A DNA stretch of 64,000 nt from Klebsiella sp. WP3-W18-ESBL-02. Its GTDB lineage: Bacteria > Pseudomonadota > Gammaproteobacteria > Enterobacterales > Enterobacteriaceae. A program made the translations under genes and the position numbers. The stretch lies in contig NZ_AP021972.1 in the NCBI RefSeq assembly GCF_014168815.1, forward strand, positions 4,464,001 to 4,528,000, in the 5' to 3' direction. The notes beneath the pieces are model-generated. The model worked only from the letters and a program-made list of their open reading frames with translations, did no database searches and was not told the origin of the DNA. Position 1 is the stretch's first letter. Each line of letters begins with the position of its first letter. Positions 24,655-33,937 of the stretch are shown in pieces.

Positions 24655-26409
24655 ATGTACCAAACCGGTGGCACCATCGAAACGCTGCTGAACAAAGTTG
24701 AACAGCATGAATATATTTTGCCTGCAATCCAGAGAGAATTTGTCTGGCGGCCAGATCAAATCTGCCAGCTGTTTGACTCTCTACTACAAGGCTACCCGTT
24801 TGGTACCTTCCTGTTTTGGAAAATTAAAACTGAGAATCTGCGTCAGTATCAATTTTATGATTTTATGCGTGACTACCACCAGCGTGATCAAGTCCACTGT
24901 AAAAAACTAGATATCATCGGTGAAAATGATCGCATCGCGGTTCTAGATGGCCAGCAGCGAATGACAGCACTAAACATCGGGTTACGCGGTTCCTATAGTT
25001 GGAAAACTCAGGGTAAATGGTGGTCCAGTGCAGACGCCTTTATCGAACGTCGCCTCTATCTCAATCTTTTTGAATGCACAGACCCTGACAGCGGAACTCG
25101 TTATGAGTTCGAGTTCTTGAATGAGGATGAGGCAAGCCACAACGATGAACAACACCATTGGTTTTTAGTCTCCCGTATTCTCGGTATGAATGCCTATGAC
25201 GTAATGATGTCAGTCATGGAAATGAAAATGCCAGATGAACGCAAACCAGCAGCAGGTAAAGTGATTTCCCGTTTTCATGACATCATTCACAATAAACCTT
25301 TGATCAGTTACTACCTGGAAGAAGGTCAGGAGCTATCCAAGGTTCTCAATATCTTTATCCGTATGAATAGTGGCGGAACAACACTCTCCTATTCAGATCT
25401 ACTGCTCTCCATCGCCGTAACGCAATGGAGCACGCTGGATGCGCGTGATGAGATTCACAAGCTAGTAGATGAAATGAACCAAATAGGTAATGGTTTTTCC
25501 TTTAGCAAGGACCTGGTGCTCAAAGCAGGTCTGATGCTGAGTGATATCGGCAGCGTTGGGTTTAAAGTCGAGAACTTTAGCAAAGAGAACATGCGCAAGC
25601 TGGAAGATAATTGGGAATGCATCCGTAAAGCTTTACTTCTTGCAGTCAATTTACTCAGCAGTTTCGGCTTCAACAGTTACAATCTGGGAGCAGACAGTGC
25701 CCTACTCCCCATAGCCTATTACCTCTACCATCGAGATCTGGATAACCGCTACCTATCCCGTAGCGAGTATGCTGCTGATAGGCAGGGGATCAGAGGTTGG
25801 CTAATTCGCTCTATCCTTAAACAATCCGGTATTTGGGGAAGTGGTCTTGATACGCTTCTGGCTAGCTTGCGAAGCAAGATCAAGGAACATGGTCAGCAAG
25901 AGTTTCCTTTGATAGAAATATCGATTGCAATGACAGAACGTGGCAAGAGCTTACGCTTTGATGAAGAAGAGCTACAGTCGTTGGTTGAACTCGACTATGG
26001 TAACCGTCGAACTTTTGCCTTGCTATCTCTGCTCTTTCCGGGACATGACTTCTCCCATCACTTCCATGTTGATCACATATTCCCTAGAGCCCGCTTTACC
26101 AAAAGCCAACTGAAAAAGATAGGGATGACCGATGAAACACAGATTGAAGAGTGGATGATCATGGCTAACCGGCTACCTAACCTACAGTTGTTAGAAGGGG
26201 GCCAGAACAATGAAAAACGTGAGAAGTTACCGCATGAATGGTACGAAGTGATGTGGCCGGAGCCAGCTGCCCGTGCCAATCATCTTCACTTACAGGCAAT
26301 CGACTCACTTCCAGAGACTTTGGCTGGATTTGAGGCGTTCTATCATAAGCGTCGTGAAATATTATTGGCGCGTTTACGTCACCTTCTTAGTGAACCTCTT
26401 ACGGCATAA
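24655..26409 (+). CDS. GmrSD-like DUF262/HNH type IV restriction protein (BrxU-like)
   Basis: A 584-aa protein. The N-terminal DUF262 (GmrS) half carries IQREFVWRPDQICQLF and the DGQQR motif near residue 97, which acts as a nucleotide-dependent nuclease switch in relatives. The C-terminal DUF1524 (GmrD) half has an HNH site HVDHIFPRA near residue 471 followed by ANRLPNLQLL. GmrSD enzymes cut modified (for example glucosylated hydroxymethylcytosine) DNA. It lies between brxC and pglX on the same strand. BrxU of an E. fergusonii BREX island is the same type of enzyme, giving BREX a second, complementary layer against modified phages. The reading frame appears intact. Confidence 0.87.
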   Translation: MYQTGGTIETLLNKVEQHEYILPAIQREFVWRPDQICQLFDSLLQGYPFGTFLFWKIKTENLRQYQFYDFMRDYHQRDQVHCKKLDIIGENDRIAVLDGQQRMTALNIGLRGSYSWKTQGKWWSSADAFIERRLYLNLFECTDPDSGTRYEFEFLNEDEASHNDEQHHWFLVSRILGMNAYDVMMSVMEMKMPDERKPAAGKVISRFHDIIHNKPLISYYLEEGQELSKVLNIFIRMNSGGTTLSYSDLLLSIAVTQWSTLDARDEIHKLVDEMNQIGNGFSFSKDLVLKAGLMLSDIGSVGFKVENFSKENMRKLEDNWECIRKALLLAVNLLSSFGFNSYNLGADSALLPIAYYLYHRDLDNRYLSRSEYAADRQGIRGWLIRSILKQSGIWGSGLDTLLASLRSKIKEHGQQEFPLIEISIAMTERGKSLRFDEEELQSLVELDYGNRRTFALLSLLFPGHDFSHHFHVDHIFPRARFTKSQLKKIGMTDETQIEEWMIMANRLPNLQLLEGGQNNEKREKLPHEWYEVMWPEPAARANHLHLQAIDSLPETLAGFEAFYHKRREILLARLRHLLSEPLTA

Positions 26410-26495
26410 TTTCTTTTTCAGGTGAGTTACAACTCATCCAACATTGTATTCTGAATGGTGGGATACCGCCCGGATAAACTAATTTGTGAGCCTTA

Positions 26496-28430
26496 ATGAA
26501 CACTGCCAATTTAAAAAAAATAGCCCCTCGGGCTCGTACAGCATTTATCACAGCGATCAAAGCACGCGCTGCTGAATTTGGAATCACTGCCAAGGGCCAT
26601 ATTGAGCCGGTAATTAGCGGTGAAGTTTTGCAAGTTGCTGGATTTACCCATCCAGCCAGTTGTGCCTCTGCCCTTAAGCGCCTGCAACAACAGCTTGCAA
26701 ACGATAGCTATGAGACTTTAATAGAGCATGTCGCATACACTTGGTTTAACCGCTTCTGTGCCATCCGCTTTATGGAGCTGAAAAGCGAAGAGGGATATTT
26801 AGAACACGGTGTACGTCTGCTATCACACCCTTCTCAGCCACAGGGTTTTGAAGTGTTGGATCGCGCCCCTGAGGTGATCGATTCCCTGATAACAGAAGGT
26901 GTGGCTTTGGATAAGCCCGCTCTGTTGGACTTGTTACTGGCAGGTAATGAGCAGGAGACTCTCTTCCGTGAGCTACTTCTCGGCCAATGTCACCGACTGC
27001 ATCAGGCAATGCCATTTTTGTTTGAAGCCATTGATGATGAAACAGAACTCCTGTTGCCTACAGGCCTTACCCGCACTGATGCCTTCTGGCGCGAACTGGT
27101 AGATGAGATCCCAGAACTTGACTGGCAGCAAGTAGAGGTTATCGGCTGGCTTTACCAATTTTACATTAGTGAGAAAAAAGAGCAGGTCATTGGTAAGGTG
27201 GTCAAATCCGCAGATATTCCTGCCGCTACTCAGCTGTTCACGCCTAACTGGATAGTACAATATCTGGTGCAAAACTCGGTGGGACGTTACTGGCTGCAAA
27301 CCTATCCTGAGTCCACACTCAAAAGCACGATGCCCTACTATATCGACCAAGGCGAGCAGGCTTCCGAGGTAGTGGCACAACTGGCTGAACTTACAACCGC
27401 CAGCATCGAACCTGAATCAATACGCGTACTCGATCCAGCCTGTGGGTCCGGCCATATTCTGGTGGAAGCCTATAATGTGCTCTATCGAATTTATGAAGAA
27501 CGCGGTTATCGGAGCCGCGAGATCCCAGTGCTAATACTTAAGAATAACCTCTTTGGACTCGATATCGACGACCGCGCTGCACAGCTGGCGGGTTTTGCTT
27601 TGCTAATGCGTGCCCGTCAGGATGATCGTCGTCTGTTTTCTCGTAACAATGGTTGTGATATAGACCTGAATATTTACGCCCTACAGGAAAGTCGACACCT
27701 CAACATTCAGAAACTTTGGCAAGCACTTAATCTCAATGCTGATGCGCAGCATGGCCAGACTCAAGATCTACTTACAGTAGCCCAAGCTACAGATGACCCC
27801 CGTCTGACGCTTCTAAAAGACCTGCATCAGCGTTTTCTTAATGCCAAAACACTGGGTTCCTTAATTAGTATATCTACTGAACAAGCCTCAGCTATTGAGG
27901 AGCTCTATTCCACGATTCAGGAACTCAGCAAAAATGGCGATAATATGCAACGACCTGAATCTAAAAAACTATTACCGCTGCTAGCACAAGCTCGCCTACT
28001 AGCTAAACGCTATGATGCGGTGATTGCAAATCCACCGTACATGGGCAGTAAGGGGATGAATGCGGATCTGAAAGAGTTCGCTAAGAAGCAGTTCCCTAAT
28101 AGCAAGTCAGACCTGTTTGCCATTTTTATCGAACGAAATCTGGATTTAACCAAAGAGTCAGGTGTGGTAGCGATGATCACCATGCAAAGCTGGATGTTCC
28201 TTTCTTCATACGAGTCATTGCGTACCCGAATTTTGAATCAACACACTATCCTGAGTATGACCCATCTTGGGGCAAGAGGATTTGATAGTATTGGTGGAGA
28301 AGTCGTCTCAACTACTGCATTCGTATTAGGAAATTTTCACCTTTCAAGCTATCAGGGCACTTATCTCCGTTTAGTGGATGGAAACTCTGAAGCAGAAAAA
28401 GCAGCCATGTTTAAAGCAGCTATTGCTTAA
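26496..28430 (+). CDS. pglX: PglX N-terminal half (adenine methyltransferase domain), split gene
   Basis: A 644-aa protein that matches only the first half of BREX methyltransferase PglX, normally about 1200 aa. It has SAM motif I LDPACGSGHILVEAY at about residue 312 and catalytic motif IV NPPYMGS at about 511, so the m6A methyltransferase core is complete. It ends at AAMFKAAIA, precisely where intact PglX passes into the loop before the target-recognition half. The stop at 28430 is followed by an inserted two-gene cassette and the second half at 31936. There is no frameshift scar; the end looks like a natural terminus. Confidence 0.9.
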   Translation: MNTANLKKIAPRARTAFITAIKARAAEFGITAKGHIEPVISGEVLQVAGFTHPASCASALKRLQQQLANDSYETLIEHVAYTWFNRFCAIRFMELKSEEGYLEHGVRLLSHPSQPQGFEVLDRAPEVIDSLITEGVALDKPALLDLLLAGNEQETLFRELLLGQCHRLHQAMPFLFEAIDDETELLLPTGLTRTDAFWRELVDEIPELDWQQVEVIGWLYQFYISEKKEQVIGKVVKSADIPAATQLFTPNWIVQYLVQNSVGRYWLQTYPESTLKSTMPYYIDQGEQASEVVAQLAELTTASIEPESIRVLDPACGSGHILVEAYNVLYRIYEERGYRSREIPVLILKNNLFGLDIDDRAAQLAGFALLMRARQDDRRLFSRNNGCDIDLNIYALQESRHLNIQKLWQALNLNADAQHGQTQDLLTVAQATDDPRLTLLKDLHQRFLNAKTLGSLISISTEQASAIEELYSTIQELSKNGDNMQRPESKKLLPLLAQARLLAKRYDAVIANPPYMGSKGMNADLKEFAKKQFPNSKSDLFAIFIERNLDLTKESGVVAMITMQSWMFLSSYESLRTRILNQHTILSMTHLGARGFDSIGGEVVSTTAFVLGNFHLSSYQGTYLRLVDGNSEAEKAAMFKAAIA

Positions 28431-28452
28431 AGAAATAGGGCTTAAGCAGATA

Positions 28453-28917
28453 ATGTCAAACTCTAACCTCCACAAATTGACTCGCGCCGAGTTAGCCGAC
28501 ATCTATGAAAAATTGGTGCTCTATTACGAGCAGCACCAGGGGCTAACATCTGAACTGTTATCAACCCAGGTTAAAGGATATCGCAAGTTAAAGAGTGGAC
28601 TTAGTCTACAAATCCAGCCTTTCTCGACTGAAAAAGAGCTGGCGACATCAACCCTACCTACTGCAGATAACAAGCAAAATCTGATCTGGTTCCATAACGC
28701 GAAGAGTAACATTTTAAAGAGTATTTTTTACCATCTGCGAAATGCAGCTGCTCATGCCGATATTGAACGAGTTGCAGGAAATCCAATCTGGTATCACATT
28801 GAACATCGTTATAAAGGCCAGCTAAAACTCTTCTGTCAAATGAAAAAGACTGACTTCTGGTGCTTTGTTGATACAGCTAAAAATCTGAAAAAAAAAGCAG
28901 TAGCAAAACGAAAATAG
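28453..28917 (+). CDS. Small protein with HEPN-like R-N-x3-H motif, DRT1-associated
   Basis: A 154-aa protein started at 28453; the frame extends upstream over pglX but that part is a shadow. It is largely helical and strongly basic at the end (KKKAVAKRK). Helix FYHLRNAAAHADI carries R-N-A-A-A-H, the R-x4-6-H signature of HEPN ribonucleases or their inactive relatives. It ends 16 nt before the RT-nitrilase start. DRT type 1 systems are, as far as I recall, modelled as two genes, so this may be the second component. Function of this protein is not established. Confidence 0.65.
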   Translation: MSNSNLHKLTRAELADIYEKLVLYYEQHQGLTSELLSTQVKGYRKLKSGLSLQIQPFSTEKELATSTLPTADNKQNLIWFHNAKSNILKSIFYHLRNAAAHADIERVAGNPIWYHIEHRYKGQLKLFCQMKKTDFWCFVDTAKNLKKKAVAKRK

Positions 28918-28933
28918 GGAAAGGAGACACGAT

Positions 28934-31900
28934 ATGGGTTTTACATTAGAAGATTTAGGGCTCGCTTATCGTAAGGCTAAAGTAGACCTCTATTACTCGA
29001 CAACTCCGTCGCTATTTGCCATTGCTGACTACGAGGATAAGCTGCAGGTTAACCTCACTGATTTGCAAGAACGAATCAATGGAGAAGATCAAGATTGGAT
29101 ACACAACCCAGATTTTCTAGGGGGTTGGTCTCTGGTCCCAAAAGCCATTAAAACGGAGAAAACAGATGACAGCACAGGACTAATTTTCGCGTCACCTGAT
29201 GATGAATGGCAGAAGATAATAGAAGCTGGAAAAGAAATCACAGCAGAATTTCGTTTGATGGCCTGCTGCAGTTTGGACTTCCATGTCCTTTCAGCTCTTT
29301 GGATGCTCAAGGTGGGTTCGCTTTTTGATAAAAAACTCAGTAGCAATGTTTATGGCAGCCGATTACGCCGTAATCGCCATGGTCAAATTAACGAACTAGC
29401 ACTGGGATCATTTACTCCTTACCTCAAACCTTTTCGCGACTGGCGTGATGGCGGCATTAACGCTATGCGTTCAGCACTGCAAGATAAAAAAGAGGTCTTA
29501 GCTCTTACAGCTGATGTGAGCAGTTTTTTCCATGAACTAAATCCCGGTTTTATGCAAGATCCGGCCTTTATAAAACTGATCGGCGTCGAATTGGATCAGA
29601 GTCAGACGAGAGTGCACCAATTGTTTATTACTGCACTGGAAGCCTGGGCAAAACTAACACCACTCGGAAAAGGCTTACCCGTTGGTTTGCCAGCCTCTGC
29701 TGTTGTTGCCAATGCAGCACTCTTTAAGCTCGATCAGTTTATCGAACAGCAGGTTGTTCCACTCTACTATGGTCGCTATGTGGATGACATCCTGTTAGTG
29801 ATGGAAAATACCAGTAAGATAAAAAATACGTATCAGTTCTGGGATTGGATCTTCAATCGGGATGGGGGCAAAGAGTTATTTAAGTGGGAACATATGGATA
29901 ACCCAAAAGAACAGGCTATCCTTTTCAAGCCTGATTACCTTGAAACATGTTCCAGCCGTATCGTGTTTACAAACAACAAAAATAAATTATTCGTTCTGTC
30001 TGGCGCGGCTGGTATTGCTTTGGTCAATGCTATCTCTGAGCAGATTAATCAACGTGCAAGCGAATGGCGCTCTTTACCAAACCTTCCTGATTCAGCCGAA
30101 TCAGTGGCAACCGATCTGCTTAAAGCAACCAGTCATATTGGTGAACAAGCCGATAATCTGCGTAAAACTGATGCTTTAACCCTGCATCGAGCTAGCTTCG
30201 CTCTCAATCTGCGTGACTATGAAGCTTACGAGCGCGACCTTCCGCCTGATGCCTGGAAAGAACACCGCCATGCTTTTTTTGATGCGGTAACAGGTCATTT
30301 GCTTACGCCGATAAAATTCTTCGAACTGGCTCAATACCTGCCACGTATCATTCGAATGGCAGTCGCTTGTGAAGATTTTAGCTATCTTGATAAAATGATT
30401 AAGGCTCTTAATAAGCTAACGGAAAAGGTCAAAGATCATTGCACTATATCGATTAAGGCTCTGCAGTCTTCCTTGCAATATCAACAACATGATTGGTGGA
30501 ACACACTTTACGATGCTGTTGCTGAAAGCATTATTTCGTCTTTTCCACACAAGCTATGTGGTGAAGGAAAGGTTGCCTGGGAGGAATTCCGTAATACCTT
30601 ACAGTTTAAAAAGCACTTAGAGTCTAGTCTGTTTAAACTTCTCGGCAGCAATGTCTTACAGGGAGCTCATGCTCGGCTATTCAGTTACGATCTAGCGCAT
30701 ATTCCACTTCGCTTCATCGGCCTGCCCAAAGAGATTGTGAGCCAGCGAGGCATCATTGCACGTAATAAATTAATCACCTCAGATGCACATGAGTTACTTC
30801 CTTGCAATATAACGGAAGGTATCCGTATTCTCGTGGATTGGCTCAAATTTAAAAGAGGGATCCCGGCAGGTCTAAATTTCGCTACTCGCCCTTTTAGCCT
30901 CAATGAGTTGTATTTGATAGCACCAGATCCGTTTAATTCGCTTCACTGCGCTAAGCTGAGCCAGGTGATGCAGGCTTTACGTGGTTTTGAGCTGACCAAG
31001 CACAAAATGCCGCATTGGAATAACGGTAAGAAAATACTTCAGATCCCTGATGGCGAACCTAAGTCCAAGCATACAATCGCGGTATCTAGCTGGGAAACTA
31101 GTGGGTCGAGTTTTGTCGCAGCGGTGATGAACAAACCCGATCCTGATAGTCGTCGCCGTTATCAGCGACTCAGTCGTCTAATCAATGAACTGATCTCCAG
31201 ACCTGATAATAGTGGATATCTCATTTTACCGGAGCTGGCTTTACCACCGCAGTGGTTTATTCGCATAGCCCACAAACTTAAGGGGCGTGGTATTTCATTT
31301 ATCAGTGGTGTGGAATATCTGCATGCTCCGAAAAAGCGCGTACGTAATCAGGTATGGGCCTCGCTGAGTCATGATGGTCTGGGCTTCCCATCTCTGATGC
31401 TCTACCGACAAGATAAGCAGCGACCTGCATTACATGAAGAACAGGAACTCTTCCGCCTTGCAGGTCTTGAATTAAGCCCTGCCACACAATGGACACAACC
31501 CCCGATTGTGCAACATGGAGATTTTCGTTTTGCATTGATGATCTGCAGCGAATTGACCAATATTCGTTATCGGGCAGATCTGCGCGGTAAAATCGATGCG
31601 TTATTTGTACCAGAATGGAACCCTGATACCGACACGTTTAATGCATTGGTAGAATCCGCTGCACTTGATATCCATGCCTACATCATCCAGTGTAATAATC
31701 GCCTTTATGGCGATAGCCGTATTCGTGCACCTTACAAAGAACGCTACCAACGCGACTTAATGCGCGTGAAAGGTGGGAATCACGATTACTGCATCACCGG
31801 TGAAATTGATGTAACGACCTTACGCCAATTCCAGTCCAACCACCGTTCACCAGGAAAACCCTTTAAGCCCGTTCCGGATGGATTTGCTCAGGATATGGCA

Positions 31901-31936
31901 CATAACAGAAAAGAATTGCCAAAAGGAGACTCATAA
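28934..31936 (+). CDS. Reverse transcriptase-nitrilase fusion (DRT type 1 / UG1-like)
   Basis: A 1000-aa protein. An RT domain covers about residues 90-350: motif A-like LTADVSSFFH near 192, GLPVGLPASAVVANA near 250, and catalytic YVDDILLVM near 281. A helical middle follows. The C-terminal 250 residues are a nitrilase (C-N hydrolase) domain with E in LPELALP (about 765), K in the QDKQRP segment (about 825) and C in MICSELT (about 869), so the E-K-C triad appears present. RT-nitrilase fusions are UG1/DRT type 1 anti-phage proteins. It starts after AAGGAGACACGAT and its stop overlaps the start of the pglX second half (TAATG). Confidence 0.9.
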   Translation: MGFTLEDLGLAYRKAKVDLYYSTTPSLFAIADYEDKLQVNLTDLQERINGEDQDWIHNPDFLGGWSLVPKAIKTEKTDDSTGLIFASPDDEWQKIIEAGKEITAEFRLMACCSLDFHVLSALWMLKVGSLFDKKLSSNVYGSRLRRNRHGQINELALGSFTPYLKPFRDWRDGGINAMRSALQDKKEVLALTADVSSFFHELNPGFMQDPAFIKLIGVELDQSQTRVHQLFITALEAWAKLTPLGKGLPVGLPASAVVANAALFKLDQFIEQQVVPLYYGRYVDDILLVMENTSKIKNTYQFWDWIFNRDGGKELFKWEHMDNPKEQAILFKPDYLETCSSRIVFTNNKNKLFVLSGAAGIALVNAISEQINQRASEWRSLPNLPDSAESVATDLLKATSHIGEQADNLRKTDALTLHRASFALNLRDYEAYERDLPPDAWKEHRHAFFDAVTGHLLTPIKFFELAQYLPRIIRMAVACEDFSYLDKMIKALNKLTEKVKDHCTISIKALQSSLQYQQHDWWNTLYDAVAESIISSFPHKLCGEGKVAWEEFRNTLQFKKHLESSLFKLLGSNVLQGAHARLFSYDLAHIPLRFIGLPKEIVSQRGIIARNKLITSDAHELLPCNITEGIRILVDWLKFKRGIPAGLNFATRPFSLNELYLIAPDPFNSLHCAKLSQVMQALRGFELTKHKMPHWNNGKKILQIPDGEPKSKHTIAVSSWETSGSSFVAAVMNKPDPDSRRRYQRLSRLINELISRPDNSGYLILPELALPPQWFIRIAHKLKGRGISFISGVEYLHAPKKRVRNQVWASLSHDGLGFPSLMLYRQDKQRPALHEEQELFRLAGLELSPATQWTQPPIVQHGDFRFALMICSELTNIRYRADLRGKIDALFVPEWNPDTDTFNALVESAALDIHAYIIQCNNRLYGDSRIRAPYKERYQRDLMRVKGGNHDYCITGEIDVTTLRQFQSNHRSPGKPFKPVPDGFAQDMAHNRKELPKGDS

Positions 31937-33720
31937 TGGTCCAGCAAGAAAATAACAACATGGACAAACACTTTTATCGAGCTTCAGCCAAGGATTTTGA
32001 AAAAATTCCGGGAAGCCCAATTGCATATTGGGTTAACGACATGGTTATTTCCAGCTTCAAATTTGAAAAGCTACGTGAAGTTGCTGATGCAAAACAAGGC
32101 ATGGCCACCTCTGATAATGGCCGCTTCTTACGTTTCTGGCATGAAGTAAGCGCGGATAAATCATGTTTTGACTGCAAAAGTGCCGAAGAATCTGAAAGCA
32201 GACCTGAGAAATGGTACGCCTACAATAAAGGTGGAGAGTTTCGTCGTTGGTTTGGAAATAACGAATATTTGGTTAACTGGGAAAAAAATGGAGTAGAACT
32301 TAAAGAGTTTGTTGAAGAAATTAACAAGCTTAGACCTGGAGGACGCCTAAAAAATCAAGAATACTATTTTCGTGAGAACATAACTTATTCATCGTTAAGC
32401 TCTGGCTTATTCTCTGCAAGATATAATCCTACAGGCTTTCTTTTCGATACCAAGGGATCTTGTATATTTCCTATATCTGTAGATAAACATGGGCTACTTG
32501 GTCTGTTGAATAGCAAGGTTGCTCAAACTTTTCTGAATATTCTTTGTCCGACACTTGACTACAGTTCAATAGGGATAAATGCGATACCGGTTAAATTACC
32601 AGAAAAAAAATTCTTGACCGAGACCCTCATTGAACTGTCAAAAAGTGATTGGGACTCTAATGAGCTTTCTTGGGCATTCAATAGATTACCTCTACTCCCA
32701 CCAGTTTTCAGTGAGTTATTGTTGGATAACTGCTACCAAAAACTGCGTACATCTATGCACAATAAATCTCAGGAAATGCAACGCCTCGAAGAGGAGAATA
32801 ACAGTCTTTTTATCGACACCTATGGCTTGCAAAATGAGCTGACGCCTGACGTACCACTAAGTGAAATAACCCTCACCTGTAACCCGCATTATCGCTATGG
32901 CGGTAATCTGACCGACAAAGAGCGAGAAGACAGACTGCAATCGGATACCGTCGTAGAACTGATTTCCTATTCGCTCGGCTGTATGATGGGGCGCTATTCA
33001 CTAGATCGTGAGGGACTGGTTTATGCCCATGCCGGTAACAAAGGTTTTAAAACACTAGTTGAAGGAGGTGCTTATATCAGTTTCCCGGCTGATAGCGATG
33101 GTATTCTACCTCTGGCCTCAGAGACTTGGTTTGAGGATGATATTGCTGTTCGTTTTGTAGAGTTTATCCGCACTGTATGGGGGAATATTCATCTGGAAGA
33201 GAACTTGCAATTTATTGCCGATAGCCTGTGCTTAGCTGCGATCAAGCCAGTGAAAAAAGGAGGAGAAACCTCACGCGAGACGATTCGCCGCTATCTCTCG
33301 ACCCAATTCTTTAAAGATCACTTGAAGACCTACAAAAAACGCCCGATCTACTGGCTATTCAGTTCAGGTAAAGAGAAAGCCTTTGAATGCTTGGTCTATT
33401 TACATCGCTACAATGAAACAACTCTCCCGCGCATGCGCACTGAGTATGTCACGCCCCTGCTCGGCCAAATGGATAGCCGTATTGAGCGCCTGCGCCTGCA
33501 GCAGAATGAAGCAGAAACAGCCGAAGCCAAACTCATCGGTAAAGAGATCGATAGCCTGACCAAACAGCTTACCGAGCTGCGTTCTTTTGGCGACCAACTC
33601 AAACACTATGCTGATATGAAGATCCAGCTCGATCTCGACGATGGTGTTAAGATCAATTACGGCAAGTTCGGTACTTTATTAGCTGAAGTGAAAGCTATTA
33701 CTGGTGATAAAGCCGAGTAA
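31936..33720 (+). CDS. pglX: PglX C-terminal half (target recognition and C-terminal domain)
   Basis: A 594-aa protein matching the second half of PglX. After 12 residues of new N-terminus it resumes the family with HFYRASAKDFEKIPGSPIAY, continues with DAKQGMATSDNGRFLRFW and ends with the usual coiled-coil and TRTEY/RMRTEYVTPLL segment (RLRLQQNEAETAEAKL) and DLDDGVKINY. It has its own AAGGAG site at 31923-31928 inside the RT gene and a start that overlaps the RT stop, so it is probably translated by re-initiation after the RT. It has no methyltransferase motifs and must pair with the product of 26496-28430 to give a working PglX. Confidence 0.9.
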   Translation: MVQQENNNMDKHFYRASAKDFEKIPGSPIAYWVNDMVISSFKFEKLREVADAKQGMATSDNGRFLRFWHEVSADKSCFDCKSAEESESRPEKWYAYNKGGEFRRWFGNNEYLVNWEKNGVELKEFVEEINKLRPGGRLKNQEYYFRENITYSSLSSGLFSARYNPTGFLFDTKGSCIFPISVDKHGLLGLLNSKVAQTFLNILCPTLDYSSIGINAIPVKLPEKKFLTETLIELSKSDWDSNELSWAFNRLPLLPPVFSELLLDNCYQKLRTSMHNKSQEMQRLEEENNSLFIDTYGLQNELTPDVPLSEITLTCNPHYRYGGNLTDKEREDRLQSDTVVELISYSLGCMMGRYSLDREGLVYAHAGNKGFKTLVEGGAYISFPADSDGILPLASETWFEDDIAVRFVEFIRTVWGNIHLEENLQFIADSLCLAAIKPVKKGGETSRETIRRYLSTQFFKDHLKTYKKRPIYWLFSSGKEKAFECLVYLHRYNETTLPRMRTEYVTPLLGQMDSRIERLRLQQNEAETAEAKLIGKEIDSLTKQLTELRSFGDQLKHYADMKIQLDLDDGVKINYGKFGTLLAEVKAITGDKAE

Positions 33721-33730
33721 GTTCAAAAAG

Positions 33731-33762
33731 ATAAAGCGGAGACACTAGTGTCTCCGCTTTAT
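33731..33762. terminator. 32-bp perfect palindrome after split pglX
   Basis: The segment from ATAAAGCGGAGACAC across its centre at CTAG is its own exact reverse complement over 32 bp. It starts 11 nt after the pglX stop. As RNA it would form a long hairpin and probably terminates the brxA-pglX transcript, although the following T-run is short. It leaves 175 bp for a separate promoter of pglZ-brxL, in line with the two-operon layout of type 1 BREX. Confidence 0.65.
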
Positions 33763-33937
33763 AACTTTGTTCTCACTGTCCCCTTGTACAAATCAGTTAG
33801 ATTAGCTATCGAATCTTTAGCATGTGGGATTCGGTCACTCATCAACGTTCAGAGTTGGTATAATCATCTTCAACATTACACACTACCGCCGATTCACAGC
33901 CATGGTGCTGATGGCTTAATTATTCCGAGACGTACTG

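Noticed and set aside
28378..28452. Longer start for the small gene before the RT
   Set aside because: This part overlaps the conserved end of pglX-N in another frame; the ATG at 28453 starts the credible protein.
28430..31936. Target-site duplication or insertion-sequence ends at the edges of the RT cassette
   Set aside because: I see no terminal inverted repeats. The only shared string is AAAGGAGAC ahead of the RT and of pglX-C, which can be explained as ribosome binding sites.
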